This document shows positions 44,566 through 56,255 of a stretch of DNA of 64,000 nt, piece by piece (positions within the stretch are counted from its first letter, which is position 1; the number at the start of each line of letters is the position of its first letter). This DNA is from Polytrichum commune (Eukaryota > Streptophyta > Polytrichopsida > Polytrichales > Polytrichaceae). Position numbers and translations under genes: made by a program. The notes beneath the pieces were generated by a model. That model ran no database searches, was not told the origin of the DNA, and was given only the letters and a program-made list of their open reading frames with translations. The DNA lies in the NCBI GenBank assembly GCA_950295325.1, contig OX485803.1, positions 44,967,554 to 45,031,553 on the forward strand. The letters are read 5' to 3'.

Positions 44566-47040
44566 TTCTTATACAAATCACAAATGGAGAAATTATACAA
44601 ATTAGTTGTTACACTTTCCTTCAAGTGACTTTGTTCCATTTTACCTATGATGTTCTTCTTATGAGAAGCCTATTATTGTGAGTTCTTATCTATTTATTTT
44701 ATGGAACATTTCTCTCTTTGTCTACCTGTTTGTTTTCTTGCGAGTTTAAATGTGAAGTACTTTGATGCACAAAATCTTTACCTTGTCTTTGAGTGAGTAT
44801 TAAACTCACTAAGGATATCATCTATTTGTTGCAGGCTTCTAATGAAAAATCTTGCAATTTGAAATGTAGATTGAATGTGTAATCCACATATAAACATCAT
44901 TGTCAGCAATACAACTAAGTTATGGACAAAGACTTTATTTATGATAGATCCTCAATATTGAGCAAACATTGAATCAATGGCAATTAGCAATAAATCTTTT
45001 ATCATTAGAATGTCAGTGTTGACACAACTCCATTAACAATAATTTCTTAATATTAACCAAACTCTAAGTGAATATAACATTGGTATTGCATCAAGGCTTT
45101 CATCAATGTTGTGACCATGAGGACACAACATTGGTCATGGTTTTTACTCAATATTGAGTAAATATTTAATAATTATCACCTATCAATACATAAACAATGC
45201 CCACTCAATACCATTAGTGTTTATGTATAATATGCGTATTTTCAACATTCTCCCAAAGCAATGCGCTATCCATTGATTCATTGTCTATAAAGCATTGAGT
45301 ATTTGGGGGAGAGACTTTGAGGTGCATGAAGGTGCATGAATGTGAATTATACCCTTATATATGTACTTGAAGCAACCATTGATACCAGTGCAACGCAAAA
45401 CCTTTGATGCTCATTGCATCTCAAATCATACACTTGCGAATGAAACTAGTTGGTGGTCGATTATCCCACTGCCATCCCTAAAGACATGTAATAGATAAAT
45501 TTGCCACTTTTTCTTTTACAATGAATTGATGAGACGCACGTTGTATTGGAGTGTCCCCTCTCTAATTCCTTAAAAAATAGATTTCCTTCTTTACTTCATA
45601 CTATAGATTAGGCAGTTTCAAGTGTTTCTTTAATTATGTTATCAAATTGATATTTACCTTCATCTCATGAAGACCACTGCACTCTGTTAATCCTAAAGAA
45701 ATAATCTTGATGTACATCAAGTCCCATAAGTCTTTTGGCTTCCCCCACTTTAAAATCAATTTCAATATATTTCATTTCAATAGGATCGCTCAATTTTAGG
45801 GTTTCTTGGTCTGGTCTTGGACCTTAGTGTAAATTCACCCTTAGTTGGTTCTCCACTAAGCTTACCCACTAGTGTAGTTGGCCCTCTAAGGAAAGTGCCA
45901 CGTGGTGTGCGATCATCACTCTTCGTTCCAGCACACTTTGCTTCTCTCTCTTTCTCTTGTTGCTTCGGAAATCGTCGCAACACACAGCCTAATTCACACT
46001 TCCAAACCTCAAATCCGACCTAACGTCTCACAAGTCACCTGAAAACTGTGTTGGGTAGTGCTAGTTTTCTGGAATTGGGATTGAGGTGAAGCTAAGTTCA
46101 TCCGAAGGCATCACAACACAAGTCTACTACTTTCGCCACTCTGTTACATCAATTCTTTTGAGGTCAGTGCTTCTAAGATCAGATTACTTGTTGGGAAGTT
46201 TTCAAGTGAGAATTTTGGGCACCCTTATGTGGGTACACTGTGTTGGTGTTCCAATTAGATGTAGTTGGTGTCATAGCGCGGAGGAAAGTTCTTGATTGAG
46301 GGTATTTTTTTCTTAGAGAGTTGATGCTTCAATCAGATAAGTTCCTACGAGGCTCAAGAAAATCCGTAATCCTCAGATTTTACTTTTCTGGAAATTTGGG
46401 TTGATTTTTTTCTGTGTTGTTTTCTGTGTTTAAAAAAATAAAAATTGAGATTGTGTTCCATGTTGTCAACATATGCACTTGGTGCTTGCAAATTCATCAA
46501 CATAGTTTGTGTAACATATAGCTGATTGCTCAATAACTGATTCATGAAGATGGCGTCTGATTGGGTTGCTTGATCGGATGGGTTCGGATTACATTTGTCC
46601 TGCGATGTGGATGGAAAGCATGTAAATGTAAATGTGGAGTTTGGAGCCTTATGCTCGATCCAAAACTGAAACCTATTGTTAATGATCTTCCTGCCACCGG
46701 TGAGTAATGCCGGCATGCATCTCAGCAGAGTTGAATGTGCGAAATATAACCCTGAGTGCATGAATTTAAGCACTTCAAAAATTTGGGAATTAGTTAAGTA
46801 ATTTCCCACTTTCAGTAAAAGGGCAGAAAATACATCATCACTTGTTCCCTTTCAAAACCCTAAGATCGTAAATCATCAACTTCCTACTCCTGAGTTGAGT
46901 TGCCTCCCTCATTTTCTGATTTAGATTGGTAGACCCCCTTTTGCAGTTTCTTTTTCTGCTTGGTGGATTCAATCTCATTCGTGCTGGAAGTTACTTATGT
47001 TTTTCGGATACTTGAATGAGGTCAGGTGACCTGATAAATT
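44566..47040. promoter_or_regulatory. Intergenic DNA and probable upstream region of the TLDc gene
   Basis: 44566-45780 is A/T-rich with repeated 'caatattgag'-type words and no gene. From about 45800 the base composition is more even, and part of 45900-47040 may be the promoter and untranslated leader of the gene starting at 47041. Two open frames (45777-46023 region; minus 46354-46809) have no recognisable domain. Confidence 0.35.
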
Positions 47041-50000
47041 ATGGGGAATTCTGCATCCACAAGTGAAGGTACCTCCCACACTTCACCATAAATTTTTCAG
47101 TCGGTTTTGTTACAGATCTTTCATAACTTTGCAAAATCCTCATTTTGAGGGTATTGCATTTGGCAGTATCTCTCTGGTCTTTCTTTCTAAAATCTAGGGA
47201 TATCATAGAATGGAAGATTTTGCACAACCTCCTGACAAGCACTACTTTGAATGTACCATATGATTGGCTTTGTAAATGAAATTTGCCTGCTTACATGCAT
47301 GATATTTCTGAGGCCGATCCTCTAAATATTGTAGAGGTTGTGAGATTCTTTAGCTAGCTATTCCTTTCTTCGGATCATGGCCGAACCCACCAAACAAACT
47401 AGTGGTTAGGTCCCAGGACCTTATGGTACCTAAGCGATTCTGCACAGTTTTAGGGATTTCTCACATGGTTTTAATGAATCTATAAGCAGGAGGTGGTGAA
47501 CAAGGGTCTACACAACTTGAAAAGAAGTTGCAATCTGATTTATCTTTTCTTCAGCCAGCTTTTGCGCATCTTTGTGCATCTCAGAATGACACAGATCAAA
47601 AGTCTATTGCTTGTTCCACTTTGGAGGTACTTTATATTTCCTCCTTCTTTTTCTGTTGTCTCTGCATGCCCTACTATAGTAGTAACATCATATTTCATAT
47701 AAGAGGATGCTTTTTTGGGATGTGTAATTGCGTCCCATCGTACACAGTCAAATAGTGTTCTGTTTCTTCAATAGAAATGAGTACATATAAACTGAGTTTT
47801 GGTGTACATTTTGATATGGATAAACTGCAAATCTTTATTGAATCATTGAATGCACTGACATGCAGGGGTCTCTCAAACTGGCTCCACTTAACAGTATAGA
47901 GAATCCTTTTCCAGATTCGAATCTACCAATGTTCATATCTGAACTTGGACCCGCGATTTCACGAACTTATTTCAAATGCACATCTGACCAGGTCCGTACA
48001 TGTCATTCATTGGTTCATTAAACTCACTAACTTCCCTAAATCTTCTGTGTTACTTTGTGAGCTTTTTACACACAGTATCACAGTGCCAATTTTCTTATTA
48101 TCAATACTTACATTAGAACATGACTTGCATGTTATCAGGTGGACTGGTTTCTCTTTCTCTCTGGATTTGATAAGTGCTGCAAGCAAGGATTGGGTATTGT
48201 TCGATTGAAGATGCTTCTTGCTGTTTTCGTGCAAGGAAAACATGAGAATGAATTGCTCCCGGGTTTACACATTGGGCAAGGCGAAGAGCTTTCTGGATTC
48301 ATCACTATGAGCCAGCTACAAGATTTGTTGGGTCTCTGTTGGTTGATGATGTGTCATGCCAGGCTCCAAAACGTACAAAACCAGAAGGTTGTGCTCCAAC
48401 AACAGATCACTTCTTGCATATTATAGTTGCAAAAACATCATCCTCAGACAAACACACACCTCTTAGAATTTGCAGGAATAATCATTTTAAACATAATGCC
48501 TCATAAGATGTAATGACACTTTGCATACTGTGAAGTTAGTACTGCAAGGAGAAGAGGTCTTCTTGATTCACTGAGGTTTAAGACAATTTCATGGCTTAAA
48601 CCTGAAGAGGAGCTTGTTGTGGACATCTTGGGTCCAATTATTTTTCAAACGGGTGTGGGTTGATGTATTTCATGATATCTGATAAAAGAATATATTTGAA
48701 GAAATGGACATCGTTCACGAGGTTAACTCGTCATGTGAAAAATATTGAATATTTTTAATTCCTTGGAGGAGCAGGTACTGCCACAGTAGTACCTTCTGTC
48801 TGTCTCATGAGTTGAACTCCTCCCAGGTAGACTGGGATTCCTAAATTCTTCCTAAACATCACGTTCTTCCTTGAAATATGTACTCAGAATTACTTGTGCC
48901 TTAACTTTTAATGAAAAAGAAAAGGAAGAAATACACCTATGTTTGCTAATACCAGGAAGAATGATAGAGTCTCTGTTGCTGCATGCTACTGGCTTGATGC
49001 TAACTTTATATTATATTTGACAGGAAATGCATGTGACACTTCCAGATTTGAGACCTTTGCTTGCTTCCTGCTATGCTTTTGGAACCAAGGCGTCGTCAGA
49101 TACTGCTTGGAATGGCAAGGAAGAGATCGTTGTCGAGAAAGTGTCATCATGGATTCTTGCAACTGTCCCTGGCATTGTAGACAGCTTGGCCCAATATGTT
49201 CAAGCTCATCTCCAGCGACTGGGTAGGGAAGAGAAAAGAGGCGCTGCAGCACAATCTTCAGAAGAGAAAGGGTCAGATGAAAACAAGGGCAAGAATCATC
49301 AGGATTTGGAGTTTTCTCAAGAAGAGGGAGAGCAGCCAGGACTGCTGACACTAGGAACAGCATGGGCAGTAGGACTGTCTCAGAGGGACTTCAGTGCCTC
49401 CAAACTTGTGCAAGCGGCTTGTGATTTGTGGGGGCCTTCTAACAGCTACCCAACACTTCTGTACAGGTGCTCGTCACTTTTCTCATATTTGAACAAAAAG
49501 GTGATGGGTCAATCTAGAGCATACTTCACTTTTTAAGTGATATGTTCTGCTTGTGACTTCAATTAGGACTTTGTTCGTGTTTGTAATCACAAACTGCAAT
49601 CCCCAAGGTACCATATACCTACACATTGAAGAAAGCCCTCAACCACTATCCTTTCAACACACAAGTTTTAAGGTATATACATTTTTTAGTTTGTGCCTTC
49701 TACATAATTAATCTGCGTGGAAGTGGGGTTCGACCTCACAACTGATTGTTTCCCTAGGATTCCATGAGGCCATCTGAGATGAGCTACAGCTCATGCAAAT
49801 CATGCCAATCTTGCAAGACCTTTTTGACACTGCCCATACGGAAAACAAGGATGAACATCACTAGTCTTGGTTCTGTAGAGTTAAGGGTGATGGCACTTTT
49901 GTGGGCTTTCTGATGGGAGGGTTACAAGTATTCAACCAGCTACCCCTACAAATCAATGCCTGGGCTGCATTGTAACAATTTCCTTTGCCCTTTGGCTATT

Positions 50001-52131
50001 TTGTAGCTATTCCAGGATGCTAGTGGGTTTTTTAATCAGTTCCATGATTTCTACCTTTGGATAACTTGCAGAGGCCTAAATATGAAAATGCATGACTCAT
50101 TTATTCTCTATAAAATATTCTTTCCTGGAAACAATAAATAATTACAATGAACATTTGTTTCTTAGACACTGCCATGTTTATCATGAGTTGCAGATCTTCT
50201 AATCATGGGAGAGGAATTAGCCGGTTTTGGACACGAGTCGAGGGCTACAAGGGTCTTGTTCTCATGCTCATCTCTGCAACGTCAATTGAGAGTGATGATA
50301 ATAGTGGACAAGAAAGGGCAGGAGAGAGCTGGGTAGCTGGGGTTCTTGTTCCCGGAGGGTTTGACAACAAAGAGGTGTTTTATGGAACTTCTAGCTGCTG
50401 TCTCTTTGCTGTTGCACCAACCTTTTTGCCTTTACGAACAACTGGTATTTTTTCTTATACCATGCCTGCTAACTACAATCTATAAATTATTCCAAGCCAC
50501 TCACGCAGAGTGGTTTATGTAGCTCAGGTCAAGTGCTTTTGCTGACTTGCCTATTCCTGATTTGGCTACAAGGAGGCACATTATCATCTGTAATTGATGA
50601 CCTTGCCATGGCTTGACCACTACGTCTGGTTTGGAGATGTATTGCCATGCCACTGGTTGTAGTAGGCACCCAAGACCTACCTCGCTGCAATTGTGGCTCG
50701 ATACGTTAGATGTCTACTACAACCTACTACAACCTGCAGTGGGGCTCCTCGAATCCATTACTAGGTTGAGCGATTTTGCTTATGTGTCTATTCTTGATTG
50801 GATATGAGTAGGCACATTGTCATCCGTGATTGATAACTGTGCCATATGATCACTACGTCTGGTAATGCACTTTTATCACCCTGTGATTCTTGTACCAGGC
50901 ACACAAGACCTACCTTGCCACTCCGTGGATTGGTAGGTTGGGCACCTACTACAACCCGTGATAGGGTTCCTGGCATCCACTACGTAGTTCATAATGAGGT
51001 CTCTCCTGAATTGTGGTCCACAACACCCTAGAGTGGCTCATCAGTGGAAATCTGAAACCAATCATGCTTGTCTCTCTTTCAGCACTCAACAACAGTTTTT
51101 GACAGCATATTTCTTCGTTTCAGAAACGATTAACTAACTTATGATCCTTAAAAAGGGATCATGTGCCTTCAGTTTGATGATGTGGACTCTGTACCTGGAC
51201 TTTCAGGTAGGGAGACAAATTTTGTGTACAGTCACAGGCGCACACCTGGCTCAGTGTACAGATCACATCCAAAGCCGGAGGGCGTTGGTTTTGGTGGGTC
51301 GCTTGGCAAGGAACGGTTATGGCTGGATGACGAGTTTTTGACTGTCACTGTCCAGCATCATGCATTGGACAAAACGTACCACTCTGGGTCTCTTGCCCCA
51401 AAACAGGTACAGCATTTGCTTTGCTCATCTCACATGGTGTGAGATTCTCAAGGCAGCTTGCTATATTTGTTATATCTTTTCAATTACACCGTGTAAATGG
51501 TCCAGCATCATCTGAATTTTGTTTCCTTTCTACCTTGTCTACCTTCTTTGTTTGATTGGTGGTGATTACTAAGCTCAATTCTTTTAGTAGTTGTCTACAT
51601 TGCTCACAAAGTGGTTGTGTTGTATGAACAGGGTTACGGACCAGTGAAGGGCAGAGTGGATGCAGTCGAAGTTTGGGGCTTGGGGGGATCCAGTGCTGAT
51701 GAGCAACAAGCTGTCTACCAACATCGAGAAAACTTGTTTTCGGAGCAACGACGAAAGGTATGACAATATGTCCTTGCAATAAACTGACGATGGTCCACAA
51801 AGACTCATATGGATTGATTGTATTCTTGGAGGCTATTAGTACTAGCCGAATAGCTGGAGGTATTGTGACAATATGCAAGTCCCTAAGTTAGTCTGATAAT
51901 AAAAATCAGTATACTGGTGAAATAAGCAACTTCTCAAGATTACCGATTTGGTTCCTTGCCTTATTCTTACAACTACCATCTACTACCAGTGAGCACTGTA
52001 GTTGTATACTAACATCGCAAATTGGTTGACAGGTTGATCTGAAGAATTTTGGCAACTGGCAAGACTCACCGGAGGCAATGATGATGGATATGGTTTCCAA
52101 CCCCAACAAAGCTGCAAAGGAAGAGCGATGA
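47041..52131 (+). CDS. TLDc-domain protein, mEAK7-like, 569 aa, nine exons
   Basis: Exons: 47041-47068, 47490-47626, 47866-47991, 48139-48387, 49024-49466, 50194-50444, 51156-51406, 51632-51757, 52033-52131. All junctions are GT..AG with matching phases. Exon 1 codes only nine residues plus one base, MGNSASTSE; the MGNS start predicts N-myristoylation, as known for animal mEAK7 (TLDC1). The middle is helical (residues about 98-330) with a charged linker. The TLDc domain (about 320-500) shows LLYRSSNHGRGISRFWTRVE, GVLVPGGFDNKEVFYG and GKERLWLDDEF, then VEVWGLGG near the end, and the tail RRKVDLKNFGNWQDSPE is typical of plant members. TLDc proteins bind V-ATPase or protect against oxidative stress in animals; the plant role is poorly known. 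The exon 7 acceptor has a weak pyrimidine tract. Confidence 0.92.
50573..51030. repeat. Tandem duplication in TLDc intron 6
   Basis: Two diverged copies, period about 237 bp, start near 50573 and 50810 with 'ggcacattatcatctgt' and 'ggcacattgtcatccgt'. Both carry 'cactacgtctggt', 'caagacctacc' and 'ctactacaacc'. They fill most of the 711-bp intron. Confidence 0.85.
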
Positions 52132-54213
52132 TCACATATCCTTGAAGTTCCTGACTAGGTATTTTGATTACTTATCTGAAGTGTGGATCTCATTATTGAA
52201 GATCAATGATGCAAGTTGTTCCGTGAAGAAGTTTAGAAATACTTATAACTCAAAGGTGGGTGGGATTTCCACCATAAACCTAGGTTGCATGAAGCTGTAG
52301 AGGAAAGACTAATGAATTGCTTTGAGATGTACATTAACCCTTCATTGAGGTGGTATGCAAAAAATGCATGTTATATTCAAAAGCCACTGTTCTCTTCATT
52401 AGTTTCTGAAGTTTTGGGACCTTTGTTCTCTCCCACATCTTACGTCAACTATTGCACCTAGAATGGTTAACGAATTTTTAGCATGTAGTCTAATCTCTTT
52501 TTATCAAGTTTGACACTTTCTAGCATCAAGCATAAATGCCTGTAGACAAAATTTCCAGGAATTTTTCTCAAGCAAGGTCATCTCATCCACGATTTTTCAA
52601 TACAAACCCTTACTTTCAATTTGAAAAGCTCTTGCAGTGACATTGGTGATGGATCAAATAAACTTGAATAAAAGACTAACTTAGAGACTTGCTTATCAAG
52701 ACAATTGGCATACTGTCGTTAAATAACTGCATATTGGCCCTTCAGAGATCTGCAATTTAAAAAAAAATTCCTTTTTTGTGATCCAATATGTTGGGAATGC
52801 TGAGAAGGCCTTGCACTTGAGAAGCTTAGTACTTCCAGGTTCCAGCTATAGGAGCACTCCATCCACTCCATTCAAAATCATGGACAAGGTTGTTTTGTAG
52901 GTCACAACAGCCTAGACTTAGTAGCATCTCTATGCAATACTGAAGCGAGCCTGTAAATGAAATGACATGACTGACATGAGAATCCAGACTAATCCTCCAA
53001 AAATAAACACAATCATACCCAATGTAAATAGACCAGGAACAGAACCAAAACATTCTCGCTGATGTGCATTTCAAGTGTCCTTTTACACAAGAATGTGACC
53101 CAGTCAGAGTTACAGGTACAGACGGGTGACTATAGCTAGTTTCAAAGCTTAGATACAATTCATCTCTGGCCAAATGGCAGTGGAGCCCTTTCCCCAATGC
53201 CCTTAAGATTGTGTGTTATCTCACTCATTAGCATCACCCTCTGCAAGATATGTGGGCCTTATGTGGTCACTCTTCTTACTCGGACACTTGAATATTTGAG
53301 TGCTAGTGGCAAGGTTTTGTTGTCAACAATTGACACCAAGAAGACATGTGTTATGATGAGACTGGATTATGTGTTCAAACAAACCTCAGTATGTAATTCG
53401 TGTAAAAATAGTAGTGTGTCGTTTCAGGTACATAGTACATATATGTGTCCATATGCATATAGATGGTATAGTTACTTGTCTACTGACATAGATCAACTCC
53501 TCAAGGGTCAAAGACTATGTGGGAGGAGTTTGACCTTTTATAAGCCAATAGGACTTGTAGAGACACATCCATTGATGTGCTATTTAAAGGAATTCTTCCC
53601 TATGTAAAAAAATTAATCCATTGAATTTTACCTTGTCCAAGAGCACCTAGTTAAGTTAGGTAGTTAGGCTTTGCTTTGTAGAGTCTAAGATTTTTTGAGG
53701 AACGATGCTTCTCGAACAACATACATTGTCTTAATCTAATACTCCTTTGTAAGTAGTATGATTCTAAGCCACTTGGCACGCAATCTTCCATCCTCAAGCA
53801 TCTATGTTTCATGTCCTAGGAGAAGTAGGCTAGTTGGAAAAAGTAACCATTTAAGACCCATCTCCCTTAAGTTACTACAACATGGTGAAGATATTAGGAG
53901 TATGTATAGCTAGAGGTGGGCAAATGGGGAGGCGCCACGTCATTAGCGAATGTAGATGTGGATAACAAACTTGGGTTGCTGGTGTTGTACGAGTGTAAGC
54001 TCAAGCTCCGATGAAGAAGACTGGACGACTTCGAAGCGAAGAAGGTGTTGTTGCAGCCGAATTCCTCACTCAATGAATCAATTATACAATCAATCAATCA
54101 ATCAATCATCCCCTCCGCTGAGAATCACACATTTTTGAAGCATTTCACCCATCTATGCAGCAGCAGGGGAGGCGCAGCAGTAGGAGTAGCAGTAGAAGGA
54201 GCGAGGTCGAAGA
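52132..54213. promoter_or_regulatory. Spacer between the TLDc and HAT-repeat genes
   Basis: The left part should include the 3' UTR of the TLDc gene. About 53240-53275 carries a dispersed word ('atgtgggccttatgtggtca') related to 29640-29680 and 41410-41432. The 53197-53607 ORF over it has no recognisable domain. Positions 53900-54213 are the likely promoter and leader of the next gene, with a CCACGTCA (ACGT-core) motif at about 53935 and a (CAAT)n run at 54090-54110. Confidence 0.4.
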
Positions 54214-56205
54214 ATGACGCTCCTCCATCCCCTTCTCCCTCTCTCCACCTTTCGTCTGCACAGGAATCATTGCCCTCTTCTCTCTTACAATTCTACTTCC
54301 ACTTCCTTCATTTCCTTTGCAATTTCTTCTCCCGACCTCTCACGTCACGCCTTGCAGAGTAAATGCGTTCGGGATCTAGTCCAGGCTGAGGCTGAGGCTA
54401 CGCCTACCGATACTGCTACGGTGCCGGAGGAGAATGAGGAGAGCGAAGAAAAAACAAAAACAAAGCAGAAATCGCAACAGGATTTACGAAGTGAGGAGCA
54501 ACAGGTGGAGAGTGCGAGGACGCAGCAGCCATGGCGAAAATCATCAAAGCTTCAACAAGCCGTTGTTGCCAAGACAGCAGAGCCACAGGTTGAGGCCCGG
54601 CGTGGCAACCCTCCCTTTTAGAACTAGTTGTTTTCTAAATCACTTCTAATACTTCTAATGATGAATTGATGTTTTGTTCTTTCACAATGTGGAGAAACTT
54701 GCTTGGAAAGACTCAGCGCATTGAGAGAATCCATTGACACGGTCTGTGTCTGAATCATAAAAGGTTCGCCCTTTCAAATTTCATTTCTAGAACTAATTAG
54801 AAGCAATTATTTAAGACATTTAAAAACATGGATCAGGTCACCATCCAAACCTGCCTTTTACGTGTTGGTAACATTGGTAAACCTCATGCTCCCTCTACCT
54901 AGGCAGGAGAATAATGAATAAACATGTTATGACTCTCAAAAAACAACGAAGTCCTAAGTCTTGGGGCCTTACGATGCGATCTTTTCAGCTCCCAAACAAT
55001 GATGCTTCTTAGAAATGGTTTCCAGCTCCAAATCATGTTCTAATGACGGTGACCCTTGCGAGTGCTACAGATAGTTAGGGTCGAGGAGGCTAGGGTGCGA
55101 GATGTGTGGAGGAAGGTGGACGCAGGAAAGTTTTCGAGAGCTGGAGGACAACGAGCATTGGAGGAAAATGGACAAAGTTCTATTAAAGAGCCGTACCGGA
55201 GGAGATTATTAGAGTCTGGTTTGGCAGCCGGAAGGAGTGTAGAGAGAGACGGATCATTCGAGGCCGATGCGGTTCAGAGTTCCAGTGCGAACGGAGGTGT
55301 TTATCAGTTGGTTGAAGCCGCTGAGGTAACAGCAGCGGGCAGGAATATGAACGGAGGTGAAGGTGAAGGTGAAGCGGCAGGATCTGGCAAACCTTATCAG
55401 AGGCTCGCCATTAATTTAGACTTGGAACTGTACCGGGCGCGGATTCTGAGGCAGAAAGGCGCTTACAATCAGGCAGTGACTCTCCTTCAGCAGGTAATAA
55501 TTTGGCAGGAGATTGAAGTTGTTCTTGTCATGTTGGTTTATGTGTCGACTTAGGATTCGTGCCATTCATGTAAGGGGTCCAATAAAGCAAAACCCCTAAG
55601 GGTTTATAGTTGATCAATCCCAACTTCATCTATCTACACTTATTTGCGGTTTTTATGCTAATTCTGGGATTGCTAAGAAAAGAAATCTCTGAGCTACAAT
55701 GGGCTTCAACGTTTTCAACTTCAATCTATATGAATGGCATGAATCCTTGACCCATTGTGTTGTGTTAGGCCATGCCATGAAGACATTACATGGAAGTATA
55801 AGCAACTTCTTCCTCTTTTTTTACAATCAGTCAATCATTTGTTTCATATTTTGGCAATGAAACAAATCGAGGCTGCATTGGCAGGTGGCTATGTGATCCT
55901 AATAGCTGATACTTCATTGAATGTATTTCTTGACATGCCCATCTTGAGTCAGTTGGCTTTCTACAGTTCACATTATTATATCCGTGCTTTGAAATGCCGT
56001 CATAATCCTAGGGTAACCGTCTTGATTGGTTTTGACTGTCCGTGTTAAGCTTAGACCTATGTGCAAGTTGCATATGACTCCCTCTACATCATGTTGTGGC
56101 ATCTGCTTCTTTTTACCATAGAATGTACCAGCAAGAATTGTTTTAGCTTGCCCTTGGGACGATTCAACATTTCTGACATCTCTTCCCAGTGCTGTATTTA
56201 GCTTT

Positions 56206-56255
<50 letters not shown>

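Noticed and set aside
46354-46809. 151-codon minus-strand frame upstream of the TLDc gene
   Set aside because: Some stretches look protein-like, but there is no recognisable domain, and it lies where the leader of the TLDc gene is expected. Kept out for lack of support.
53197-53607. 136-codon plus-strand frame
   Set aside because: Overlaps a dispersed repeat word found elsewhere in the window; no domain.
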